A DNA stretch of 64,000 nt. Origin: Hanleya hanleyi. Lineage: Eukaryota > Mollusca > Polyplacophora > Lepidopleurida > Hanleyidae. This document shows positions 22,401 through 32,600 of the stretch, piece after piece (position 1 is the stretch's first letter; each line of letters starts with the position of its first letter). The notes under the pieces are model-generated. The model worked only from the letters and a program-made list of their open reading frames with translations, did not search any database and was not told the DNA's origin. Both the position numbers and the translations under genes were made by a program. The stretch spans positions 1 to 64,000 of the forward strand of contig JAVTVY010019034.1 in the NCBI GenBank assembly GCA_036873755.1. The letters are read 5' to 3'.

Positions 22401-22562
22401 AACAAACGGATGAGAGCGAACAGGGCCGAAGATGGAACTTTCTTAAGGACGGCTTCTGATTGGAGAAGTGCAGCCGAGAATACATCTAACGGGCAAGAAC
22501 GAATATGGCAGGACCAAATGGCGGTCTCTGATTGGACAAGAGTATTCTTGAATTGTAAACAT

Positions 22563-22615
22563 ACCCCGACGCGGCTCCCCCAGCGTGGGTATGTTATGAT
22601 GGAGGGGAAAATAAA
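22563..22615 (+). terminator. 3' stem-loop plus AATAAA, right arm of C
   Basis: ACCCCGACGCGGCTCCCCCA + GCGTGGGT can fold into a stem with a C-rich loop. AATAAA lies at 22,610-22,615. Confidence 0.75.
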
Positions 22616-22844
22616 CTATATGACAAAAAACTTGTTGTTGTTGTTGGTCTCTCATCCTTGTTGTTATTGTTCTCTCATCTGTGTATATCATGGCGTCAAG
22701 GCGTTATGCTAGGGCGTTAAGGCGGACGTTGACGGTCGTCACTGCATTTCCAATGAATTAGTGACAATCCCATGAAAATCAGAGCTTTTGGGCTAATTCA
22801 CCAGGGCGTTGAAGCGTTGAGCTTGGCGTTGGCGGGCGTTGCTC

Positions 22845-23290
22845 ACAATTCCCTGTTTGCGCATGCGCAGAATGTAGACAACGGCCGAGACACTAGTCCA
22901 GGCGGATGCCCCCTCACATAGGCTTCACATTGATACCTCATACGGCTCCATCGGCCCATTAGGGGCTCCCCTAGATCCTAAAACGTTCATTCCAATGCAC
23001 TTTCTCACAATTCCCTGTCTGCGCATGCGCAGAATGTTGAACACGAACGACACACTAGTCCAGGCAGATGCCCCTCACATAGGCTTCACATTGATACCTC
23101 ACTCGACTCACTTGACCCAATCGGACCATTAGTGGCTCCCTTAGCTCCAAAACGTCTATTTCCATACCCTTTGCCCACCGCGCATGCGCAGAATTACGCT
23201 ATTTCAACCCCACACCCAGCCCATCAGATGCCCCCTCACATAAGCTTTACAATGATACCCCATCGGATCATCCATACCCCATACAGGCAT
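22845..23290 (+). repeat. NRF1-site tandem repeats, right arm of C
   Basis: Three units with GCGCATGCGCAGAAT cores near 22,860, 23,020 and 23,182. Confidence 0.85.
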
Positions 23291-23506
23291 TTTCTCGTAT
23301 AGATTTAATATGCAAATGTTCGAATCAGGGAAGATAACCCGACATTTGCCAAAAATCACAAAAGTGCATCAAGAGTTACCTCCCCATTGGAACTCTTCTG
23401 TGTTGGAGGTAGTTTTCCTCCCCATCGACCAAGTACCCCCTTAAATTTTACCCGGTGGGGACAAAAATGAGGTCAATGTTACTTTAAATCCGTAGACACT
23501 ACTACT

Positions 23507-23512
23507 GTGGGC
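23507..23512 (+). repeat. Target site duplication of element C, right copy
   Basis: GTGGGC, identical to 16,247-16,252. Confidence 0.9.
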
Positions 23513-23644
23513 CGGGCACGGTTGTGTAGGGTCCGCATCACAGATGTCTCCCACCTCCTCCATGATATCGACCTTATCTGCATAAACGTGCAGGAAAACC
23601 TCGGGAGTCAAGCTGAGATACGCCAGCATTATATGCTCCGTCAT
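23513..23644 (-). pseudogene. N-terminal half of the PC4-like gene of D, split by element C
   Basis: Starts MTEHIMLAYLSLTPEVFLHV then YADKVDIMEEVGDICDAD and stops at the element C boundary. Its C-terminal half is at 16,246-15,914. A TATA box is at 23,684-23,691. Confidence 0.8.
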
Positions 23645-23683
23645 GGTCAGTACGTGAATGGTACCAGATTTGACTGTCTCTCG

Positions 23684-23691
23684 TATTTATA
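23684..23691 (-). promoter_or_regulatory. TATA box of the split PC4-like gene
   Basis: TATAAATACGAGAGACAGTC on the minus strand, 40 bases before the ATG at 23,644. The module is conserved in front of other PC4-like genes. Confidence 0.7.
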
Positions 23692-24216
23692 GGGAGAACC
23701 CCGTGAGATCAAAGGATCGGCTGGTCATATCACTGGGCTGACTGAGTCTAGCCGGATAATCAATGGCATCATCGTCTGCCTCCGGTTCATTGCTAGGTTT
23801 GGTAATTTGTTCATTGGGTTCTGCCGCCGCTTCACTCAGGGCACGAGCCCACTCCAACTGAACAGCTGACCGCTCGTCCGGTGTAAACAGCTGGTCCACA
23901 ATAGGCACCACTTTCTCGAAGGCTGTCCACAGAACGGGGTCTAGGGTGAAGCCTCGCGTAGGGTCTTGGTAACGGCCCAGGCGTGGGAAGAAAGGTCCAC
24001 GGTATACGTAGATGGCATTGTCTATGTGGATGAGGTGTCCGTCGAGCTCACCGCTCAACACCCGTTTAAATTTGGTCCAGCCGTCACGGTGTAGTGTAAC
24101 CGTATTCGATACCAGCAAACATCTCCACGGTCTTCCACGAGGGTGACTTTATCTTCATAGACGTGTAACCCCACCCGGGGTGTAAGGGGAAGGATGGCTC
24201 GTAGAACTGGTGACAT
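23687..24216 (-). pseudogene. PC4-like gene of D with a short deletion
   Basis: It starts MSPVLRAILPLTPRVGLHVY. After GDVCW, about 14 bases present in the paralogue at 51,202 are missing, and the frame shifts. The rest (VTLHRDGWTKFKRVLSGELD.., FTLDPVLWTAFEKVVPIVDQ) is open in another frame to 23,687. Two PC4-like half-domains are visible. Confidence 0.8.
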
Positions 24217-24266
24217 GGTTGACCCAATGACGATCGTTGAATGACGCACACTGTGTCTGACCCTCG

Positions 24267-24274
24267 TATTTATA
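24267..24274 (-). promoter_or_regulatory. TATA box of the PC4-like gene at 24,216
   Basis: TATAAATACGAGGGTCAGAC on the minus strand, followed by GTGCGTCATTCAACGATCG and the ATG about 50 bases on. Confidence 0.7.
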
Positions 24275-24288
24275 GTCAGGTCCCACTG

Positions 24289-24615
24289 TCAATGCCACAG
24301 CGCCAGGGTCAATAGGGCACAGACCATGACTAGGCCAATCAGCCGTCGCTGGTTCCGGCGTGAGCGCTCGTGGTCCATAGCACGAGCATCAAGGATGGCT
24401 GTCATAGTCCAGTAGTGGTGAGTGATGGCACACCTCTCCATCGTGTGCACTCTGTCGAGGACCGCTTCTGTGAACTCGTTCAGGATCTGGCGTCGCCCCT
24501 CGTTGTCGTCGCCATCTGAAAACATGATCCGAACTACTGCTCGGTAACCCGTGAGCGAATTAACCACGGTGGCATGCTGTAAAATGCGAGTCGCATAGGG
24601 CTGGATCTCCGTCAT
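24289..24615 (-). CDS. Small tail-anchored protein (intact, element D)
   Basis: 108 residues: a charged helical body (YRAVVRIMFSDGDDNEGRRQ, EFTEAVLDRVHTMERC), an Arg-rich HERSRRNQRR segment and one hydrophobic C-terminal helix (LIGLVMVCALLTLALW). No signal peptide is present. This layout fits a tail-anchored membrane protein facing the cytosol. A 108-residue paralogue in element B (50,690-51,016) keeps the same length and layout, so the gene is maintained. The size and tail recall viral Bcl-2-like proteins, but I see no convincing BH motif. Function unknown. TATAAAAC lies about 50 bases upstream. Confidence 0.7.
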   Translation of the reverse strand: MTEIQPYATRILQHATVVNSLTGYRAVVRIMFSDGDDNEGRRQILNEFTEAVLDRVHTMERCAITHHYWTMTAILDARAMDHERSRRNQRRLIGLVMVCALLTLALWH

Positions 24616-24661
24616 GGCTCTGTAACCGTAGAAATGAAAGTGTGGGATCCAGAGGGACGTG

Positions 24662-24669
24662 TTTTATAG
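24662..24669 (-). promoter_or_regulatory. TATA box of the tail-anchored gene
   Basis: TATAAAAC, followed by ACGTCCCTCTGGATCCCACA, which is shared with the paralogue in B (50,637). Confidence 0.65.
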
Positions 24670-24732
24670 ACCATGTCACACACCCATACGTACTATTCTG
24701 ATTGGTTATGTGGCTCCTATAGAGATAGTACC

Positions 24733-25386
24733 TTATCGACAATGGGGACTACTTGTTCCAAAGCCGTCCATAGATCCGGGTCCAGGGTAAAACCACCGTC
24801 GTTCAGACAGAGGAGTCGAGCGAAAAAGGGACCGCAGAAAATGTAGACGTCGAATGCTATCACCGTGCAGGTCACCCAACAACACCCGTTTCAAGGTAGT
24901 CCATCCTTCCGGTGACAAAGAGACGTGCGCTTTGGGTTCAGACGTACACCTAAGTCCGCTATCGATGAGGTCCACTCGTTTGGGGTACAACAATAGGGTG
25001 CAGCCAGGTGTAAGCCTCCGGGTAGCCACAGTCCCTTCTTTCACCTCGGGGTGTAGTAAGTCATCCACCTCGGGGAGTACATCTTTCAGTGCCATCCATA
25101 AGGGTGGACAGAGTGTGATATAGGTACCTCCACTCTGTTCCAACCGGGGAAAAAGGGAATCCTCTCCAGCAGTGCGTATGTGCACACCGACTTCCACGTG
25201 CATGAAATCCCTTTCGGGCTCTTTTCCCTGTAACAATCGTGTCAATAGAGTCCAGCCTGATAGCGATAACAAAATCTTCACCTTCTGCGGTGCGTCTTGG
25301 ACCAGCTCCAGGTGATCGTCATTGACGATGAGGTAGACGTCGGACGTCAGTTGGAATAACGCAAGCTCTGTTCCGCTCGCTGCCAT
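24733..25386 (-). pseudogene. Multi-domain PC4-like gene of D (frameshifted near the 3' end)
   Basis: It starts MAASGTELALFQLTSDVYLI. Three half-domains are clear (LLSLSGWTLLTRLLQG, LCPPLWMALKDVLPEVDDL, VSLSPEGWTTLKRVLLGDL). After GDLHGDS the frame shifts, and the fourth half-domain is present only in another frame, whereas the homologue in A (42,372-41,674) is open to its end. The pattern of strands followed by L-S-x-x-x-W-x-x-L-K resembles tandem PC4 domains. Confidence 0.75.
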
Positions 25387-25421
25387 GGTGGGGAATGAAA
25401 ATCGAACGGTTAGAGAGGTGG

Positions 25422-25428
25422 CTTTATA
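25422..25428 (-). promoter_or_regulatory. TATA box of the multi-domain PC4-like gene
   Basis: TATAAAG on the minus strand, about 36 bases before the ATG at 25,386. Confidence 0.6.
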
Positions 25429-25429
25429 G

Positions 25430-26130
25430 TGTACCTGTTGGCTAGGGTTTTATACACCGTGTGAGTCATGGGCACTTGTTATACTCGCTTGCGCCATAAG
25501 GTCAATAAGGTTAGAAATGCGTTTTTTTCTACTACGCCCTGTGACGGCCCTTCGTGAAAGTCCGTGATTGTTCGGTAGTATAATGTTATTTTGTATAGGA
25601 TTTCATTTAACATGAGATTTCACTAGTCAAAGCTTAAGCACAAAATAAGGATAAATAGGCCAATGAATGCAGCAATGCCCTAAATATTCCCACTTTTATA
25701 CACCTACATAGAAGTACCCGGATGTAGGCGCGGGCGTAGGCGAAAGCATCCTAGTACCCGGATGTAGGCGCAGCCGTGAGCGAAATTCTAGTACCCGTCC
25801 ATTGGTTCTTTTATCGATCGCTCATTGGCTCTTTTTCTCGACCGCTGATTGGTCCAAATGAACCTGCCCATCCTTCCCCGGTTAATTTACAATCCCCTTT
25901 TTTGGGTTCAACCTCTGTATATCGATGCCGCAACATTGTTGCCGAACCTTGCCGAAAGGGAGACCTTTGATCTTTTGACCTGGATGTGACCTTTGACCTT
26001 TTGACCCGACATTCATCCGCGCACTTCCGGTGATGCCGCGCACTTCCGGATAACCCGCGCGCGCGCGCTGCGGCCGGATAACCCGCGCGCACTGCGGGGC
26101 CGTGCCGGGTCCTACGTCTAAGGGGAACAT
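25430..26130. other. Spacer and inner terminal-repeat boundary of element D
   Basis: No gene. It holds GTACCCGGATGTAGGCGC twice (25,714 and 25,754), inverted CCAAT words at 25,800-25,860, and GC-rich CGGATAACCCGCGCG words at 26,035-26,095 shared with the inner ends of element B's terminal repeats. Confidence 0.6.
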
Positions 26131-27597
26131 TGGAACTCTTCTGTGTTCGAAGGTAGTTTTAGTGAAACTAGTGACGTCTGTGCGCAGAACTCACACCACC
26201 AACACCCAACCCCAACCAGGGACCCCTAGTGGTGGGTCACACACACACCCCACGCATCCCCCAACATGCCTGCTTTCTATACTACGACCAGACTGCGCAT
26301 GCGCAGACCCTTGAACACGGACGAACCCTGAGTCCAATCGGATGCTGCTTCACAAGAGCTTCAACATAAGACCTCATACGACTCCATCGGACCCATAGTG
26401 ACCCATGTCGGCGCCAAAAATGTCTATTTCCATACACTTTCTCTACTGCGCATGCGCAGAATGACGTCAGTTCCACGTCACACCCACCCCGTCAGATACT
26501 CCCTCACGACTGCTTTACATGGATACCTCACTCGATCCCATCAGACCATTAGGGGCCTACCTAAACCCCAACACGTCTATTTCTATACTACGGCCAGACT
26601 GCGCATGCGCAGACTATTGACAACGAACGAGACACTAGCCCAGGCGGATGCTCCCTCATGACAGCTTCAAAATAAGACCTCATACGACACCATAGGATCA
26701 TTAGGGGCTCACCTAAACCCAAAAACGTCTATTTCCACACCCTTTTTCCAGAATTCCCTGTCTGCGCATGCGCAGAATGTGGACAACGGCCGAGACCCTA
26801 GTCCAATCGGATGCCCCCTCACATAGGCTTCACATTGATACCTCACTCAACTCCATCGGCTCATTAGGGGCTCACCTACATCCCAAAACGTCTATTTTCA
26901 TACCCTTTCTCTATTGCGCATGCGCAGAATGACGATATTCCGACCCCACATCCACCCAGTGGGATGTCCCCTCACATAGGCTTCACATGGATACCTCACT
27001 CGACCCCATCGGTCCATTAGGGACCCACCTAGATCCCAAAACGTCTATTTCCATACCCTTGGTCTACCGCGCATGCGCAGAATGACCATATTCCAACCCC
27101 ACACCCAGCCCATCGGATGCCCCCTCACATAGGCTTCACATTGATACCTCACTCGACTCCATCGGTCCATTAGTGGCTCCCCTAGATCCCAAAACAGCTA
27201 TTTCCATACCCTTGGTCTACCGCGCATGCGCAGAATAACCATATTCCAACCCCACACCCAGCCCATCGGATGCCCCCTCACATAGGCTTCACATTGATAC
27301 CTCACTGGACTCCATCGGACCACTAGGGGCTCCCCTAGACCCCAAAACGTCTATTTCCATACCCTTGGTCTACCGCGCATGCGCAGAATGACGATATTTC
27401 AACCCCACACCCACCCCATCAGATGCCCTTCACGAATGCTTCACATTGATACCTCATACGACCCCATCGGTACACTAGGGACCCCTCTCGCCCCCTTCGG
27501 GGATCTCCGTGTCTCTTCGGGCACCTCCGTGTCTCTTCGGTGATCTCCGTGACATCTTCACAACATTGTAGCGAACGTGCAACAATGTTGCAATCTC

Positions 27598-28594
27598 CTA
27601 TCATGTTCCTAGACTAGTACCCATCCACTGCGCATGACCCGCTATCGCTAAACTACCGCTCAAGATATGCATCTGTTTCATCTTGCTTTAGGACTTGATA
27701 ACTGATGATGTTAAATAATGATATTCTGTAAAAGATTGTTTCTTTTATCGACCTTCAGTTCGGCCTTGTCAAGAACAGGCTCTATCAGCTTGACGAGAGT
27801 GTCTGTGGGTCCGCGTCAGTCCGTAACGTCACAGCATAATTTTACCCAACGTCACAATACGACGGTATAATGAATTGTTAATCCGATTGTTGCATAACGT
27901 CACAAATACACGTCAACATGTCATGACATCGCCGTTACAGTGAAGGTCGGCATTATTAGAAGCCTGTCGTCAATTAGACTGGATGAGTCTCTATTTCATA
28001 TGTACTATTATTAATAATAAAATGATCTTTAATAAATAGAGTGAAAAAAAAAAATGAAAAAAAAAAATGAAAAAAATATTTTTAAAATAGAGACTGGACG
28101 ATTTGATGGGTTTCGTCGTGTAAAGATTCCATCTGGAGGCGTGGTTAGTCTGGACGATTGACATGTTTTTACCTTCGGTCGCAATATTTGTATCAATTTC
28201 ATTCTAACGGCATACTGTGACGTCTCGGCAGTAACGTCATTCCCATTGTTGAGGTCATGGTAGTAACGTCATTCTCATTGTTGACGTCACATGAACGCAT
28301 TGCTTCCAGCGTGCGTACATGAACGAACCAATCAAATCCTTTGAGTTGGGGGCGGGGTCAGAATACGGAGTTTTCATTGGTGACAAAAAATGCACAGTAT
28401 ATTGTGCATTTTTTCTTGCAAAGTTAGCTCCCTTGTGACGTTCCGTCCAGTCCCTGTTTCAAGCATTTCTTAATAGGCAGAGTTACTTCCTCTTGTTTCC
28501 CGTTTAAAATACATTATGAAACAGGGGCTGGATCCAGTCTAGTCGTCAATCGGCCCAACGTTATTAGACGACGGCGGCCAGTCTATCATGTTCC
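27598..28594. mobile_element. Unclassified 973-bp insertion with 12-bp direct repeats
   Basis: CTATCATGTTCC occurs at 27,598-27,609 and 28,583-28,594, and the body 27,610-28,582 is missing from the mirrored left terminal repeat (compare 14,650-14,690). The body is AT-rich in the middle with A-runs at 28,045-28,080. I see no clear terminal inverted repeat or ORF, so the class is unknown; a retroposed short element is possible. Confidence 0.65.
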
Positions 28595-28920
28595 CACGGA
28601 CCTCACCGAAAAGACACGGACCTGACCGAAGAAACACGGAGGTGAACGACATTGTGGGAAAAACCCCAGTACATGTTCCTCTCACCGAAAAGACACGGAG
28701 ATGAACGACATTGAGTCCCCACAGACAGGTCAGTACATATCCTATCATGTTCACAGGTCACGCCCCATTCACCCAGACCGGAAGAGACGTCATACAGTTC
28801 ACAGGTCACGCTCCATTCACCCAGACCGGAAATGACGTCATACGGGACTGGTGGCGCCCCCTCCACGTGACCTCCACAAAACAGAGTTACCTCCCTGGAA
28901 AATAAGGTCTGAAATGCTTA

Positions 28921-28926
28921 GACGCT
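28921..28926 (+). repeat. Target site duplication of element A, left copy
   Basis: GACGCT, identical to 46,516-46,521. The related end of element D at 13,877 has GACACT (inverse strand) as the uninterrupted site. Confidence 0.85.
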
Positions 28927-29019
28927 AGTAGTATACAAGGGGTCAATCGAGGTAACAGCGCTTCACTGCGCATGCGCAGAACCTTTGGTGACGTGAGAAG
29001 TGGCGATGTGCGCATGCGT

Positions 29020-29545
29020 GTGGGTGGATGGTGGGTGATGGGTACAAGATGGCGGCCTGTGGGTGGATGGTGGGTGATGGGTACAAGATGGCGGCCTGTG
29101 GGTGGATGGTGGGTGATGGGTACAAGATGGCGGCCTGTGGGTGGATGGTGGGTGATGGGTACAAGATGGCGGCCTGTGGGTGGATGGTGGGTGATGGGTA
29201 CAAGATGGCGGCATGTGGGTGGATGGTGGGTGATGGGTACAAGATGGCGGCATGTGGGTGGATGGTGGGTGATGGGTACAAGATGGCGGCCTGTGGGTGG
29301 ATGGTGGGTGATGGGTACAAGATGGCGGCCTGTGGGTGGATGGTGGGTGATGGCGTATGGTGGGTGATGGGTACAAGATGGCGGCCTGTGGGTGGATGGT
29401 GGGTGATGGGTACAAGATGGCGGCCTGTGGGTGGATGGTGGGTGATGGGTACAAGATGGCGGCGTGTGGGTGGATGGTGGGTGATGGGTACAAGATGGCG
29501 GCCTGTGGGTGGATGGTGGGTGATGGGTACAAGATGGCGGATTGT
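29020..29545 (+). repeat. 39-bp tandem array with a YY1 site in each unit, left TIR
   Basis: Thirteen units end in GGGTACAAGATGGCGG (first near 29,041, last near 29,526). One junction near 29,340-29,360 holds a shortened unit. AAGATGGCGGC is the classic YY1 core. Open frames across it in several phases are repeat artefacts. Confidence 0.9.
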
Positions 29546-29554
29546 AGAAAAACG

Positions 29555-29563
29555 TATAAAAGG
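29555..29563 (+). promoter_or_regulatory. TATA box in the left TIR, driving PolB
   Basis: TATAAAAGG, 75 bases before the first PolB ATG (29,638) and 105 before the second (29,668). Confidence 0.75.
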
Positions 29564-29637
29564 AGTCGATTTTTAGGGTAGGGGTGTATTCAATCTGACT
29601 TACCTGACCCGCCTGCCAGCCTTTCCTGCCTGTTTGC

Positions 29638-32600
29638 TTGCCTATCCGCTTGTATGAGACGAAAAGCATGAGACGTGGAGAAGATTTTCCCTGGGACCCA
29701 GCAGCACCTCCGGTTGAAGTCTTGCCTGAAGACGAGCGTGTCAGGGACATTTATCAACGTCACTGGGCTACCATACGCCATTGTTTTCACCGTGACCGTC
29801 GTCTATTGGACTTGTATAACTTTCGGCTGCAGGACCTCACGTATCTGTCTACCTATGCCGAGAACATTTTCAGAGATCAGGTGACAGCCTTCAAGTTGAA
29901 TATGACATTCGGGTACATTTTACGGCACAAGGAGACGGATCAGGTGCGGTATTATTATCCCAGCAATAATACCTATGTGTTTGATCAGCCGTTCACGGTG
30001 ACGGATGCGATTTCTCTGGAGCCACTCATCGACCAATTGACTACGTTGGATCCATTGGAATGGGCCCGGTTGCAACGCCCCAATACCCAATGGTTTGTGG
30101 AAATGGTCACCAACGTCACATTTTTCGTCACGAAAATGAGAGATCATCCTATCGGTGCTCCTGTACTACTCCCTCCGTGGTTGCTTCATCGACCCGGTCT
30201 GTATGCATTAACAGCAGGGATAAAGGGGCCCTACAAAGACCGGAAATGTCTGTTTCGGTGTTTGGCCGTGCATGTGGACGAGTGTAACCCCAGGGCTTGT
30301 GACACAGTGGCCGATGACTATTGGGAACAGTATTTACAGCAGCAAGACTTGGATAAGCGGCACTTCCGTGGAGTGCCGTTCAAGAATTTGGATGACGTGG
30401 AAACACTGTTCGACATCAATATCTTTGTATACCGATTACGATGCGAAGAGGAGGGTACATTTGTGGCTGAATTGGTTCGTCGTTCAACAGAACGGTATGC
30501 TGCTACGATGAAAGTCAATGTGTTCGACGACAATGGCGTGAGTCATTTTTCGCTGATCTCCAATATGAGCCAGTACGCTCAGTCTTTCAGTTGTGCCCAA
30601 TGCCATCGGGTGTTTAAAAAGTCTTACCACTTACATCGCCACGAGAAAATCTGTGACAACAGTGTCAAGCGAGTATATCCGGGTGGTGTGTATCATAATA
30701 CGCCTACTATTTTCCAGGAACTGGCCGATGAGGGTATCATCATACCGGAAGAGGACCGTTATTTTCCCTACCGGGCGTGTTACGATTTTGAGGCCCTGTT
30801 GGAGCCCATGGACATGTTCTCAGCGAAAACGCAGTGGACGCAGCGCCATATTCCTCTGAGTGTCAGTATTTCCAGCAACGTACCCGGCTATGACGCTGCG
30901 CCTGTCTGCTTCGTGTCGTCGGGGGACTCCCATGAGTTGATTACCCGCATGATGGAGTATTTAGAGCAAGTCAGTGCGGCTAGTACGGAATTGTTGGTGG
31001 CCAAGTTCCAGTACGTACTGGACCAACTGGACGACCGCATTCCTATACCCGGTGTATCGTTCAGCGACGATGAAGAGTCAGAGTCAGAGTGCGAGACCCA
31101 GGAGCCGGAACCCATTCAGTCGCAGGATGTACCTTTACCGAAACCGTATGCGGAGAAATTGAAAGTGCGCTTCCTACAATACCTAGGCCAGTTACCGGTG
31201 CTCGGCTTCAACTCGGGACGCTATGATTTGAACATGGTGAAGGAATTTCTCTACCCTTACTTGGCCCAGGCTAATACCCTCAAGTCCGTGATCAAGAAGA
31301 TCAATAATCATATGGCCCTCACTACCACATCACTGCATTTCCTGGATGTACGGAACTACCTAGCTCCTAATTGTAGCTATGATCAGTGGGTCAAGGCCTA
31401 TAACTGTGCACAAACCAAAGGGAGGTTCCCTTACACGTATATATCATCGCTCGACCGTTTGCAGGAAACACAGTTGCCACCCCGGCACGCCTTCTTTGAT
31501 GATTTGAAGCAAGTGGAATGTCCGGAAGACACGTACCGGGAACTACAGCAGGTATGGAACGATGAACATATGCAGACCTTGCGAGATTTCCTGATATGGT
31601 ATAATAACCTAGATGTGGTTCCTTTCCTGGAAGCGGCCGAGAAAATGGGGCAACTCTTTCGTCGCCAAATGCACGTCGACATCTTCAAGGAGTGCTTGAG
31701 TTTACCGGGTCTGGCGCTTCGCCATCTTTTTCAAGAGTGTCCCACCTACTTCTCGCTGATACAACAAAAAGATGCAGACATGCATGATTGTCTAAAGCAG
31801 AACATTGTGGGCGGCCCGAGTCTTATTTTTCACCGTTATCACGAGAAGGACGTCACTACTCTCCCCAGTGGAAAACCCTGTGCTAAGATCATCGGTTTCG
31901 ATGCCAATGCCTTGTACCTGTGGTCGCTGGCCCAACCTATGCCCAGTGGCCATTATACACGTTGGTTGGCGGAAGGTCGGCATTTTACACCGCAACGTAC
32001 ACCCTACAAGCATCTGGCTGATCAGTGGTTGGATTGGGAAGCCTATCGACGGGCGATTTATATACGACACCAGACCAACGCCACAGAGAAGCGCATAGGA
32101 GATCGTCGACTTCCCGTCGATGGGTTTGCCCTGGTGGGTAGCACACCCACCGTATTCCAATTTTACGGTTGCTATTGGCACGGCCACGAATGCCATTTCA
32201 GCGCTGGACGCTTCAACGAGCGACGTGGAAAAACACCGCAAGAATTACGCGAAGAAGTGGTGGCGAACGGTGATTATGTGAAAGAGAGAGGATTCCATCT
32301 GATTGAAATGTGGGAGTGTGAATTTCACACGATGTGTCAGGCCCTACCCCATTTACGACGTTTCCTAAAAGAGCGCGAGTACCCCTTGAGTCGTCGGCGA
32401 CTTCTGAGTCTGCCACAGATGTTGGACGCCATTCGTTCGGGGCACCTCTACGGCTTTGTCGAATGTGATTTGCATGTTCCCGACACTCTCAAGCCTCTCT
32501 TCGCCCAGTGCCCTCCCATCTTTAAGAACACGCTGGTGGGTCGGGCGGATATTGGGGACACCATGAGGACCTATGCGGAGCAACACGAGTGTTTGCCTCA

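Larger units (their letters stand above)
16253..23506. mobile_element. Element C, palindromic Polinton-like element
   Basis: It begins AGTAGTAGTGTCTACGG and ends with its inverse, flanked by GTGGGC duplications. The whole element is an inverted repeat folded about a 12-base spacer at 20,206-20,217. The left arm is ~3.96 kb and the right ~3.30 kb, the left being longer through extra NRF1 repeat units. Each arm carries a zinc-finger ATPase gene running outward from the centre and then a second zinc-finger gene. There is no integrase, polymerase, capsid or protease. It must therefore move with enzymes supplied by relatives such as element A (inference). Confidence 0.9.
26130..28926 (-). repeat. 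Right terminal repeat of element D (up to the element A insertion)
   Basis: It holds about eight NRF1 units (26,280-27,480), ACACGGAG units, and at 28,740-28,926 the mirror of the left end (ATGACGTCAT with CCGGAA, GGTGGCGCCCCCTCCACGTG, then CTGAAATGCTTAGACGCT). A 973-bp insertion interrupts it. Confidence 0.75.
28927..29592 (+). repeat. Left terminal inverted repeat of element A
   Basis: 666 bp, ending at GGGTAGGGGTGTATTCA and mirrored by 45,854-46,515. Contents: an NRF1 palindrome (CTGCGCATGCGCAG near 28,966), a 13-copy 39-bp array and a TATA box facing inward. Confidence 0.9.

Noticed and set aside
24289..24615. Bcl-2-like identity for the tail-anchored protein.
   Set aside because: Only size and topology fit; I see no BH1 or BH3 motif. 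Kept as function unknown.
29020..29545. CRISPR-like array.
   Set aside because: Units are contiguous with no unique spacers, in an animal genome.
28943..29581. Long open frames across the 39-bp array (and 46,001-46,499 on the right).
   Set aside because: 39 is a multiple of three, so any phase without a stop in one unit stays open. The array is part of the TIR and has promoter-type motifs.
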